Source: an uncultured Bacteroidales bacterium (GTDB lineage Bacteria > Bacteroidota > Bacteroidia > Bacteroidales > Paludibacteraceae). From it: a stretch of 64,000 nucleotides of DNA. Position 1 is the first letter of the stretch. Every line of letters begins with the position of its first letter. Below the pieces are notes generated by a model. The model was given only the letters and a program-made list of their open reading frames with translations, did not search any database and was not told where the DNA came from. The stretch is taken from contig UQNE01000002.1 of assembly GCA_900542355.1 (NCBI GenBank), forward strand, positions 62,001 to 126,000, in the 5' to 3' direction. Positions 1-7,910 of this stretch are shown here, piece by piece. Position numbers and translations under genes: made by a program.

Positions 1-1
1 T

Positions 2-328
2 ATCCCGGTGCAGTGCGAATTCTTTGCATTGGAGGGTATTGCAAAGTTGCTGAATACGATCAAGATTATCAAGTCGCAACTCAATCCGTCGTTGCAGATA
101 GAAGGGTTCTTGCTGACGATGTACGACAACCGTTTGCGCCTCAGCAACCAAGTATATGAGGAGGTAAAACGCCACTTCGGAGATTTGGTATTCAATTCGG
201 TTATCTCTCGCAATGTGCGTCTGAGCGAGGCTCCGAGCCATGGTATGTCGGTATTGGAGTACGACCCGCTTAGCAAAGGTGCGCAGAACTATGTATCGCT
301 GGCAAAAGAACTTATCAATCGCCAATAA
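2..328 (+). CDS. parA: ParA-family chromosome partitioning ATPase, C-terminal part
   Basis: The reading frame is open from the left edge, so this is the last 108 residues of a longer gene. The fragment begins with IPVQCEFFALEG, a stretch conserved in ParA/Soj ATPases. It continues through a region on nascent substrate loops (YDNRLRLSNQV) and ends with the helical tail typical of the family. The Walker A and B motifs would lie outside the window. parB starts 11 bp downstream, which is the usual parAB arrangement. ParA moves ParB-parS complexes along the nucleoid during chromosome segregation. The identification rests on this end plus the neighbour and is fairly secure. Confidence 0.9.
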   Translation: MPVQCEFFALEGIAKLLNTIKIIKSQLNPSLQIEGFLLTMYDNRLRLSNQVYEEVKRHFGDLVFNSVISRNVRLSEAPSHGMSVLEYDPLSKGAQNYVSLAKELINRQ

Positions 329-339
329 ATCAATAGATT

Positions 340-1179
340 ATGAAGAAGATGACAGGATTAGGGCGCGGCCTGGACGCGCTGATAGACACCACGCATGTGG
401 ATACCAATGGCGGAAGCAGTATCAGCGAGGTGGAACTGAGCAAGATAGTAGCCAACCCCGATCAGCCACGCCGCAATTTTGATGAGGACGCCCTGGCAGA
501 GTTGGCCGATTCGATACGCGAACATGGTGTAATCTCGCCTATCACGCTGCGAAAGAACGATGACGGCACCTATATGATTATTGCCGGTGAGCGTCGTTAT
601 CGTGCGTCGAAGATGGCGGGATTGAACTCGATTCCTGCCTATATCCGCACTGCGAAAGACGAGCAGGTGATGGAGTGGGCATTAATAGAGAATATTCAGC
701 GCGAGGACCTGGACGCGATAGAGATAGCCCTTGCTTATCAGCGACTTATGGACGAGTATCAACTGACGCAGGAGCGTATGTCGGAGCGTGTGGGGAAGAA
801 ACGCGCCACGGTAGCCAACTATTTGCGTCTGCTGAAACTGCCTGCCGAGATTCAGATGGGTATCAAAGAGAAGAAGATTGATATGGGACACGCTCGCGCC
901 ATTCTCGGTTCGCCGTCGGCAGAGCAGCAGTTGGATCTGTATCAGCGCATTTTGAAAGAGGGGTTGTCGGTTCATAAAGTGGAGCAGTTGGTTAGCGAAA
1001 ACAAACCAAAATCCACTAAACCCAAAGCAGAAAAGAAAGAGGATAACCCACAATATCAGCAACTTAGCAAGCAGTTGGAAGAGGCTATCGGCAAGAAAGT
1101 GAAGATCGCTGACGGCAAATTGACTATATTCTTCAACGGCGAGGAAGAGTTGTATTCGATACTTGAGCGTCTGCATTGA
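340..1179 (+). CDS. parB: ParB/Spo0J-family partition protein
   Basis: ParB is a CTPase clamp that loads at parS sites and spreads along DNA. The 279 residues show the expected order: a GLGRGLDALI N-terminal ParA-contact segment (residues 6-15), the ParB/sulfiredoxin-like domain with the CTP-binding motif GERRYRAS (83-90) and ENIQREDL (117-124), a central helix-turn-helix around 140-165, and after a lysine-rich linker (about 220-235) a C-terminal dimerisation segment. The start ATG is 11 bp after the parA stop. The stop codon overlaps the start of the next gene in the sequence TTGA. I saw no parS palindrome in the window. Confidence 0.96.
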   Translation: MKKMTGLGRGLDALIDTTHVDTNGGSSISEVELSKIVANPDQPRRNFDEDALAELADSIREHGVISPITLRKNDDGTYMIIAGERRYRASKMAGLNSIPAYIRTAKDEQVMEWALIENIQREDLDAIEIALAYQRLMDEYQLTQERMSERVGKKRATVANYLRLLKLPAEIQMGIKEKKIDMGHARAILGSPSAEQQLDLYQRILKEGLSVHKVEQLVSENKPKSTKPKAEKKEDNPQYQQLSKQLEEAIGKKVKIADGKLTIFFNGEEELYSILERLH

Positions 1180-1820
1180 AGCGTTTTCTGAGCATATTGT
1201 TGCTATGTATTCCGTGCCTGCTGATGGCGCAGAACGATGTGATTTACCATACACCCGACACGACCTCGGCGGACGATGGGCAGTATCGGTACTACATCGA
1301 TTTGTCGCGCCGCCCCGATGCGCTAAAAGCAGTGTGGCTTGGGGCAATCTTGCCCGGGGCAGGGCAAATCTACAATGGCAGTTATTGGAAACTACCTATC
1401 GTATATGGAGGATTGATGGGTTGCGGATATGCGATTTCGCTGAACCAATCACGCTACAACAGTTACAAGACCGCTTATCGGGACTTGTACAACGATGCAC
1501 AAGCAGGGCTTGTGAACAACGACCCGACGAAATCGTACAACGCGATTTTGCCCGAGGGGTACGACATCGACCGCTTGGGCGGAGTGAGCCGATACACATC
1601 GACTCTGCAGAACTGGCAGAGCAACTACCGCCGCTACCGTGATTGGAGCATAGTAGCCACCATATTGGTGTATGCACTCTCGCTGGTGGATGCGTATGTG
1701 GATGCACAACTATTTGATTTTGATATTTCACCCGACCTGACACTGAATGTGGAGCCGCAGATCTACTACGATTTGCAGCAACAGCGTTCTGCGGAGGTAA
1801 AATTAGCGATTACATTTTGA
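1176..1820 (+). CDS. DUF5683 family membrane protein
   Basis: This 214-residue protein has an N-terminal signal-like hydrophobic stretch (KRFLSILLLCIPCLLMAQ). It also has the segment AVWLGAILPGAGQIYNGSYWKLPIVYGG (about residues 50-77), of which the GAGQIYN-x-YWK pattern is the hallmark of DUF5683, and a second membrane segment near 160-175. The function of the family is unknown; in Bacteroidota it sits between parB and a lytic transglycosylase, as here. The predicted start is TTG, read from TTGA that also contains the parB stop. Translation is therefore probably coupled. An internal start would remove the signal sequence. Confidence 0.85.
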   Translation: MKRFLSILLLCIPCLLMAQNDVIYHTPDTTSADDGQYRYYIDLSRRPDALKAVWLGAILPGAGQIYNGSYWKLPIVYGGLMGCGYAISLNQSRYNSYKTAYRDLYNDAQAGLVNNDPTKSYNAILPEGYDIDRLGGVSRYTSTLQNWQSNYRRYRDWSIVATILVYALSLVDAYVDAQLFDFDISPDLTLNVEPQIYYDLQQQRSAEVKLAITF

Positions 1821-3181
1821 AACAGACACTCCTATCTATACTATTAATTGTTTCGTGCGTGTGTGCATACGCGCACGAGGCAGAGACTTCGGTACCGGTA
1901 CAAGCACCTGTGCAATCGATTGACTCGGTGGAGACACTGCGGGTTGACTCAGCAGAAATGGACTCTATCGAGCAGATCATAGAGGCTATGGAAGACACAA
2001 CACTGATAGCCGAGCCTGTATTCTTGCAGCAGTGGAACGACAGCAGTTTGACAGACATCGATTTTCGTATGATGGAGTGGGCAATGGGTTGGCTTGATAC
2101 GACGGAATGTGTAGCGCAAGCCGACACGGTTGTGTTGCCCGACTCGGTATATAAGGCGCGTTTGCAAGCGTTGGTGTGCGTAGTAGAACTTCCTTACAAT
2201 CAGGTGGTTAAGAGTTTTATATTGCGCTATGTGCAGCGTGGACAGAAGCAAGTGGCGCGTATGAAGCGGATGTCGGAATACTATTTCCCGATTTTTGAGG
2301 AGGCATTGGATCGCTACGGTTTGCCCTACGAACTGGAACTGATGCCCGTGATAGAGTCTGCGCTCAATCCGCAAGCCCATTCGCACATGGGAGCAGCGGG
2401 ATTGTGGCAGTTTATGCCCGCCACAGGCAAACGCTACGGGTTGGAAATCAACTCGCTGGTGGATGAGCGTATGGATCCTATCAAATCGACGGATGCGGCA
2501 TGCCGTTTCCTGAAAGCGATGTACGATGTGTTTCAAGATTGGAATTTGGTGATAGCCGCCTACAACTGCGGTTCGGGCAATGTGAGCAAAGCCATCCACC
2601 GCGCAGGCGGCAAACGCGATTTCTGGAGTATCTATCCCTATCTGCCACGGGAGACGAGGAGTTATCTGCCGATATTCATCGCTGCTAATTACGCAATGAA
2701 TTACAGCGACTTACACGGTATCTGCCCCGCTCCGTTGGAGAAAATAATGCTTACTGATACCATTATGACCAATCGGCGAATGCACTTGGAGCAAGTGTCA
2801 GCCAAATTGGATATACCTATGGAGGAGTTGCGCCGACTCAACCCGCAGTATGTACGCGATATTCTGCCGGGAGGTAACCAATATGCACTATGCTTGCCGA
2901 GCGAAAAAGTAGGGTTGTTTATCGAGCAGCAAGACAGTATCTGCGCCCACAAAGCCGACCAACTCATCAACAGCCGACGCGAGGAGATAGATATGGCGAA
3001 AGTAACGGAGGTATCGGGTGCTTATCGCGTGAACGGCGTAACTTACTACACTATCAAAAACGGCGATACACTCGGCGGAATAGCCAAGAAATTCCGTTGC
3101 TCGGTGAAACAACTCAAGGCGTGGAACGGACTAAAAGACGACAATATCCGCGCGGGGAGAAAACTAAAAATATACAAGTAA
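1817..3181 (+). CDS. mltD: Membrane-bound lytic murein transglycosylase D-like, SLT plus LysM
   Basis: This enzyme is expected to cleave the MurNAc-GlcNAc bond of peptidoglycan with formation of anhydro-MurNAc, in the periplasm. The 454-residue protein starts with a signal peptide (to about residue 20). An acidic linker follows, then an SLT domain at about 160-300 with the catalytic glutamate E180 in PVIESALNP, the GLWQFMPATGKRYGL motif and AAYNCGSGNV. A LysM peptidoglycan-binding domain occupies about 408-454. The start is TTG in another TTGA overlap with the preceding stop, and it gives a complete signal peptide. E. coli MltD carries two LysM domains; only one clear LysM is visible here. 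Confidence 0.92.
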   Translation: MKQTLLSILLIVSCVCAYAHEAETSVPVQAPVQSIDSVETLRVDSAEMDSIEQIIEAMEDTTLIAEPVFLQQWNDSSLTDIDFRMMEWAMGWLDTTECVAQADTVVLPDSVYKARLQALVCVVELPYNQVVKSFILRYVQRGQKQVARMKRMSEYYFPIFEEALDRYGLPYELELMPVIESALNPQAHSHMGAAGLWQFMPATGKRYGLEINSLVDERMDPIKSTDAACRFLKAMYDVFQDWNLVIAAYNCGSGNVSKAIHRAGGKRDFWSIYPYLPRETRSYLPIFIAANYAMNYSDLHGICPAPLEKIMLTDTIMTNRRMHLEQVSAKLDIPMEELRRLNPQYVRDILPGGNQYALCLPSEKVGLFIEQQDSICAHKADQLINSRREEIDMAKVTEVSGAYRVNGVTYYTIKNGDTLGGIAKKFRCSVKQLKAWNGLKDDNIRAGRKLKIYK

Positions 3182-3544
3182 GTGGCAGACAATCAGAGCA
3201 ATAGCGATACACTGCAGAAGGTATATTATCGTATGCGTGAGGTGATAGAAGAAACGGGGCTACCCGGTTCGACTCTGCGTTATTGGGAGAGCCAGTTTGA
3301 GCAACTCTCGCCTCGCAAAGACGGGCACGGCAACCGCTACTATACGCAGCAGGATATTGTGCTGATTAAGCAGATAAAGATGATTCGCGATGATCTGAAA
3401 ATCACGCGAATAGAGGCTATCCGCAAGGAATTGGCGGGCAATGGTGTGCAAATCAACAACCAACAACGCGCTATAGAACTGATGCAGAAAGTTCGTCAAG
3501 AACTGGCAGAGATACGCTCGCTCTTATTACCTATCAATCAATAA
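3182..3544 (+). CDS. MerR-family transcriptional regulator
   Basis: This is a short 120-residue regulator. Residues 12-80 form a winged helix-turn-helix of the MerR type: YYRMREVIEETGLPGSTLRYWE, then the HGNRYYTQQDI wing and KQIKMIRDDLKITR. A short coiled-coil helix follows for dimerisation. There is no ligand-binding domain and no cysteine pair, so no effector can be proposed. The GTG start directly follows the upstream TAA. The stop is 3 bp before the next gene, so it is co-transcribed with mltD and the glycosyltransferase. Regulators of this compact type are common in Bacteroidota next to mltD-like genes. Confidence 0.88.
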   Translation: MADNQSNSDTLQKVYYRMREVIEETGLPGSTLRYWESQFEQLSPRKDGHGNRYYTQQDIVLIKQIKMIRDDLKITRIEAIRKELAGNGVQINNQQRAIELMQKVRQELAEIRSLLLPINQ

Positions 3545-3547
3545 CTT

Positions 3548-4570
3548 ATGGCACCTCTTTTCTCGATTATCGTTCCGGTTTACAATCGTCCGCAAGAGGT
3601 GGACGAACTGCTCAACAGTCTATGTGGTCAGAGTCTGCACGACTTTGAGGTAGTGATTGTAGAGGATGGTTCGGCGGTGCCTTGTGAGGAGGTTTGCCGT
3701 GGCTATGCCGACAGGCTGAATATCCGCTATTTTGCGAAACCAAACTCCGGTCCGGGACCATCGCGCAACTATGGTGCAGCCCGCGCACAGGGCGAGTATC
3801 TGCTGATTTTGGACAGCGATGTCATCTTACCGACCGACTACCTAAAAAATATCCGAGAGGAACTGCAACGGGAACCGACAGACGCATTTGGCGGTCCGGA
3901 TAGAGCGAATGAAAACTTCACACCCGTGCAGAAAGCCATCAACTATGCGATGACGAGTTTCTTCACTACCGGGGGAATCCGCGGGGGCAAGAAAAAGATG
4001 GATAAGTTTTACCCGCGCAGTTTCAATTTGGGCGTGCGGCGAGAAGTGTTTGAGGCTTTGGGCGGCTTTTCGGATATGCGTTTTGGCGAAGATATCGACT
4101 TCAGCATTCGTATTTTCAAGGGCGGCTATTCGTGCCGTCTGTTCCCCGAAGCATGGGTGTGGCACAAGCGAAGATCCACTTTTCGGCAGTTTTTCAAACA
4201 GGTGCACAACTCGGGTATCGCACGCATACACCTATACAAGAAATATCCCGAGTCGCTGAAGTTGGTACATCTGCTGCCGGCAGCGTTTACTATCGGTTTG
4301 GGCGTGTTGCTGATTTTGTGTATCTGCGGCGTGGCGTTGCATATCGAGTGGCTTGCCATTGCGCCTGTTGCGCTTGTAGGGCTGTATGCCGTGTTGCTTT
4401 TGGCCGACTCGTCGATACAGAACCGAAGTATGTATGTAGGACTGCTCTCTATCGCGGCTGCATTTGTACAACTGACCGGTTATGGAACTGGTTTTCTGCG
4501 TGCGGTTTGGCATTGCCTAATCTTAGGAAGAACTGATTTTCAGGCCTTTAGAAAGACCTTCTATAAATAA
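3548..4570 (+). CDS. Family 2 glycosyltransferase with C-terminal membrane segments
   Basis: The 340-residue protein opens with FSIIVPVYNRPQEVDELL and VVIVEDGS, the nucleotide-sugar binding strand of a GT-A fold. It has the metal-binding DSD motif (LILDSDVILP, near residue 82) and a GEDIDFSIRI acceptor/catalytic motif near residue 180. The last ~90 residues contain two or three hydrophobic helices, so it probably works at the cytoplasmic face of the inner membrane on a lipid-linked acceptor. Substrate and product cannot be told from sequence. It is 3 bp after the MerR gene and 21 bp before the YfhO-type gene. Both of its flanking genes fit an envelope glycan role. Confidence 0.9.
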   Translation: MAPLFSIIVPVYNRPQEVDELLNSLCGQSLHDFEVVIVEDGSAVPCEEVCRGYADRLNIRYFAKPNSGPGPSRNYGAARAQGEYLLILDSDVILPTDYLKNIREELQREPTDAFGGPDRANENFTPVQKAINYAMTSFFTTGGIRGGKKKMDKFYPRSFNLGVRREVFEALGGFSDMRFGEDIDFSIRIFKGGYSCRLFPEAWVWHKRRSTFRQFFKQVHNSGIARIHLYKKYPESLKLVHLLPAAFTIGLGVLLILCICGVALHIEWLAIAPVALVGLYAVLLLADSSIQNRSMYVGLLSIAAAFVQLTGYGTGFLRAVWHCLILGRTDFQAFRKTFYK

Positions 4571-4591
4571 ACTTATGCTAACTTATCATTT

Positions 4592-7183
4592 ATGAAGACA
4601 AAAATAAATCTCAAACAATGGGTGCCGAATGTCATAATTCTGCTTGTTTTTGTATTAGCAGCGGCAATGTATTTCTGGCCATCGGTGCAAGGAAAAATTA
4701 TCTATGCGGGTGATAATGTGAATGGTACGGCCGCTGCACACGAGAGCAGCGAGTATCATAAGACGACAGGCGATTACTCGTTTTGGACGGGTGCGATGTT
4801 CTCAGGTATGCCCAACTATCAGATAGGCGGTAACGGCGGGTTTGTCGTGGATAAGATTTTGCGCCCAATCAAATGGTTTTTAGGTTTGGGCGCATGGGGT
4901 AACCATACGGCTTTCTTCATTTTCCTATTTTATCTGTGCGCTTTCTTCCTCTTGCTCAGGACATTCAAGGTAGATAAGTGGATTAGTATGGCGGGGGCTT
5001 TTGCACTGGCTTTGTCGAGTTATTTCTTCGTAGTGATTGCGGCTTCGCACCATGGTAAGTGCTACTCTATCACCTGGATGACAATGGTGGTTATCGGGTT
5101 TATCCTGACCTATCGGAAGCAATACGGTTGGGGAGCCGTGATGGTGATGTTCTTCACTTATGCGGGGTTCTTTGTGCATCCGCAGATGTCGTACTACATC
5201 TGTATGATGATAGGTATTTTCTTCTTTGCGGAACTGGCGATTGCCGCCAAAGCCAAGGAGTGGAAGCACTTTGGTGTTGCTACGGTGGTGTTCTTTGCCT
5301 CGTTTGCGATAGGTATGGGTATGGGTAGTGCGAATGTATTTGTTAATCAGGAGTATGCGGCGGAGACTATGCGCGGCGGGCATTCTGACCTTGCGAAAGC
5401 GAGCGACGAGGGCAATAAGACCAACGGATTGGACATAGATTACGCCACGGCTTGGAGTTATGGAATCGACGAGACGATGACTTTCCTTATCCCTAACTAT
5501 ATGGGCGGGGCAAGCGGTTACAATCTCGGAAAAGACTCGCAATTGGAGCAAGACCTTAAGAAGATGGGTGTTCCCTCGAAGCAAGCCAAGCAGTTCTGCC
5601 AGAGTGCGCCTACCTACCGTGGCGAAAAGGCTTTCACCAGCGGTCCGGTGTATATGGGTGCGATAGTGTGCTTCCTTTTCCTGCTCGGGTTGCTCATCGT
5701 AGGAGGCCCGTACAAATGGGCGTTGCTGGCGGCTACGCTCTTCTCTGTGGCATTGGCGTGGGGGCATAACTTAATGTCGCTGACGGAGTTGTTTTTCAAC
5801 TACTTTCCCGAGTACAACAAGTTCCGCGCAGTGGAGAGTATCTTGATTGTGGCGGAAATCACGATGCCGCTGTTGGGTTTCCTTGCGGTGAAAACTATCA
5901 GCGAGGGTACGATGAGTTGGAAACGGCTGCGCAACAGTATCTTTATCGCCGGGGGGGCGACAGGACTGATATGCCTGGTAGTGGCGTTGTTTAGCGGAAG
6001 CATAGATGTAAGTTCGTCGTACGATGCGCAATGGAAAGGGCAAGTGGGGCAACAGATCTACGATGCTATCCTCGACCAGCGCACGGCGATGATTGCAAGC
6101 GATGCTTGGCGTTCGTTGCTGTTTGTAGTGTTGGGTGCAGGCGTAGTGTTCGGCTATGCTTATCTGCGGTATCACAAGAGCGAGATGCGCAACCTAAATC
6201 TGTATTGCGGATTGGCACTGACAGTGCTTGTGGTGGCGGATATGTGGATGGTAGATAAACGGTTCTGCAACGATTCGATGTTTGTATCGGTGAAAGACAG
6301 GGACAAGGCGTTTAAGATGATGCCCTACGAGAAGGAGTTGCTGCAAGACCCGAGCCATTTCCGTGTGCTGAACTTGGCAACTAACACCTTCAACGAGGCG
6401 AGAACGAGTTACTATCTCAAGTCGATTGGCGGTTACTCTGCAGCTAAGTTGCGGAGATACCAAGACCTGATAGATGTGCATATTGCGCCCGAGATGAACC
6501 CGCTGATGCAAGCGATTGCTCAGACCAACGGTTTTGCGCAGCCTTGCAACGGCGACAGTCTGTTCCCCGTACTGAATATGCTGAATATGAAGTATGCCAT
6601 AGTGCCGCTGCAGAACGGACAGCAAGTGCCTGTGGAGAACCCATACGCGATGGGCAACTGCTGGTTTGTAAACGACCTGCAAGTGGTGGACAATGCCAAT
6701 GCAGAGATAGAGGCATTGAGCAAAGCAGACCTGCACAATATGGCCGTCATCGACCAATCGTTTGCCTCGGTGCTGAATGTGGATCTGCCCGATGTGGCGC
6801 CGCTGATGGCTTATGATGAGGACAAGATAGAACTGACCCACTATGCGCCTAATCGGATAGAGTATGTGGCTCAGAATGAGCAGAATAAGATAGCCGTGTT
6901 CTCGGAAATCTACTACCCGCACGGGTGGAAACTCTACCTATTGGATAAGGACGGAAAAGAAGATGTAGAACTGCCGATTGCGCGTGCCGACTATATGCTT
7001 CGTGCAGCGGTGATCCCTGCGGGGACGCACCGATTGGCGATGGTGTTTGACCCCGACAGCGTACACAAAGGGAACACCTTGTCGTTGGTTTGCTTTGGAG
7101 TGTTTGTGGTATCGCTATGCGGAGTAATCGGTGTAGAGATTGTGCGCCGACGCAAGCAAGGAAAAGAAGCCGGTGCAAAATAA
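4592..7183 (+). CDS. YfhO-type large polytopic membrane protein
   Basis: This 863-residue protein has a first membrane helix at about 13-30 and roughly a dozen further hydrophobic segments up to about residue 535. A soluble extracytoplasmic domain (about 560-825) and a last membrane helix near 835-850 follow. The N-terminal loop contains GDNVNGTAA and FWTGAMFSGMPNYQ, which resemble the first periplasmic loop of GT-C glycosyltransferases and the Bacteroidota YfhO group. YfhO proteins are thought to add sugars to envelope polymers from polyprenyl-phosphate donors. That role is inferred from the family and from the GT2 gene directly upstream. A hairpin terminator follows it at 7239-7270. Confidence 0.85.
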   Translation: MKTKINLKQWVPNVIILLVFVLAAAMYFWPSVQGKIIYAGDNVNGTAAAHESSEYHKTTGDYSFWTGAMFSGMPNYQIGGNGGFVVDKILRPIKWFLGLGAWGNHTAFFIFLFYLCAFFLLLRTFKVDKWISMAGAFALALSSYFFVVIAASHHGKCYSITWMTMVVIGFILTYRKQYGWGAVMVMFFTYAGFFVHPQMSYYICMMIGIFFFAELAIAAKAKEWKHFGVATVVFFASFAIGMGMGSANVFVNQEYAAETMRGGHSDLAKASDEGNKTNGLDIDYATAWSYGIDETMTFLIPNYMGGASGYNLGKDSQLEQDLKKMGVPSKQAKQFCQSAPTYRGEKAFTSGPVYMGAIVCFLFLLGLLIVGGPYKWALLAATLFSVALAWGHNLMSLTELFFNYFPEYNKFRAVESILIVAEITMPLLGFLAVKTISEGTMSWKRLRNSIFIAGGATGLICLVVALFSGSIDVSSSYDAQWKGQVGQQIYDAILDQRTAMIASDAWRSLLFVVLGAGVVFGYAYLRYHKSEMRNLNLYCGLALTVLVVADMWMVDKRFCNDSMFVSVKDRDKAFKMMPYEKELLQDPSHFRVLNLATNTFNEARTSYYLKSIGGYSAAKLRRYQDLIDVHIAPEMNPLMQAIAQTNGFAQPCNGDSLFPVLNMLNMKYAIVPLQNGQQVPVENPYAMGNCWFVNDLQVVDNANAEIEALSKADLHNMAVIDQSFASVLNVDLPDVAPLMAYDEDKIELTHYAPNRIEYVAQNEQNKIAVFSEIYYPHGWKLYLLDKDGKEDVELPIARADYMLRAAVIPAGTHRLAMVFDPDSVHKGNTLSLVCFGVFVVSLCGVIGVEIVRRRKQGKEAGAK

Positions 7184-7238
7184 TCTGCACGCTGCTATTT
7201 TTAGATAAGGACATAGCGAAAGCGATAGTAAACGGGAG

Positions 7239-7270
7239 AGGCTGTCTGATGAGTAATCGGGCAGCCTTTG
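7239..7270 (+). terminator. Intrinsic terminator after the parAB-YfhO cluster
   Basis: AGGCTGTC at 7239-7246 pairs with GGCAGCCT at 7260-7267 (one G-U pair), followed by a short T-rich run. It lies 56 bp after the YfhO stop codon. Confidence 0.6.
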
Positions 7271-7365
7271 TTGTTGGATAGCGGGAGGAACTTGACGCCG
7301 ATGAGCGAATGTTGATCGCAATGAGTAGGTTTTGACATTTTGTAAGCAATGTAATAAGAAAAGTA

Positions 7366-7490
7366 GCAAAATGATTATTTACGAGCAGTGTATTAGGTCT
7401 CGACAAGGTCTCGATGAGGTTTCGACAAAAACGGCTCAAAGTCGGCTTGACAAAAAGACAGCAAAAATAGCAAATTGATAGAAAGTTGTA
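7366..7490 (+). repeat. Dispersed TCGAGACC repeat, copy A
   Basis: The segment contains TTAGGTCTCGACAAGGTCTC from 7393, then a third TCGACAAA element and a purine-rich tail. It aligns over about 120 bp with copy B at 55263-55392, both beginning CAAAATGATTrTTT. Shorter relatives occur at 18416-18456 (opposite orientation) and, weakly, near 62322. All lie between genes. The core is a direct repeat of about 11 bp, TTGTCGAGACC read on the minus strand. Function unknown; the rest of the 7271-7630 spacer holds nothing else I can name. Confidence 0.6.
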
Positions 7491-7631
7491 CAGAACGACC
7501 GAAAAAGATGTAGCGGTGGGGCATTGCACATTTTTGTTCGCAAAAATTGGCTGTGGGAGGCATAAATCGGTGGTAAGCAGGGCATTTTGTAGGACTTTTT
7601 ACTCTAAGTTGCGGCAAGAAACACAAAATAA

Positions 7632-7663
7632 TTTGTAAGTTTCGGAAAAAAGTTGTACCTTTG
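7632..7663 (+). promoter_or_regulatory. Bacteroidota-type promoter for secDF
   Basis: TTTG at 7632-7635 and TACCTTTG at 7656-7663 are separated by 20 bp, matching the -33/-7 consensus of the Bacteroidota primary sigma factor. Transcription would start near 7670 and give a leader of about 240 nt before secDF. The leader holds two copies of TTGTAAATCA, near 7788 and 7880, but no gene or known riboswitch that I recognise. Confidence 0.8.
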
Positions 7664-7910
7664 TGCGCTTTTTGTATGGTCTAAATTGTATTTTGGTGTA
7701 TTCGCCTGTGGCGGATGATGAGATATGGGGCGTTTTGGAAAGCAGAATACAAAAGGATACAGACAGAAAGGGAAAATGATAACTCGTTGTAAATCAGCGT
7801 ATATTCTATGGTCAAACGATGGATATGCTTATGAATATATAGCATATTTGAGTGGTGGGTACGCATAGAAATAATTCATTGTAAATCAATAATAAAAACA
7901 CAAATAACTT

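Noticed and set aside
7393..7626. Minus-strand frames here and at 55297-55491 with a shared C-terminal peptide.
   Set aside because: The shared peptide ends exactly in the dispersed repeat; the similarity is of DNA repeats and not of proteins.
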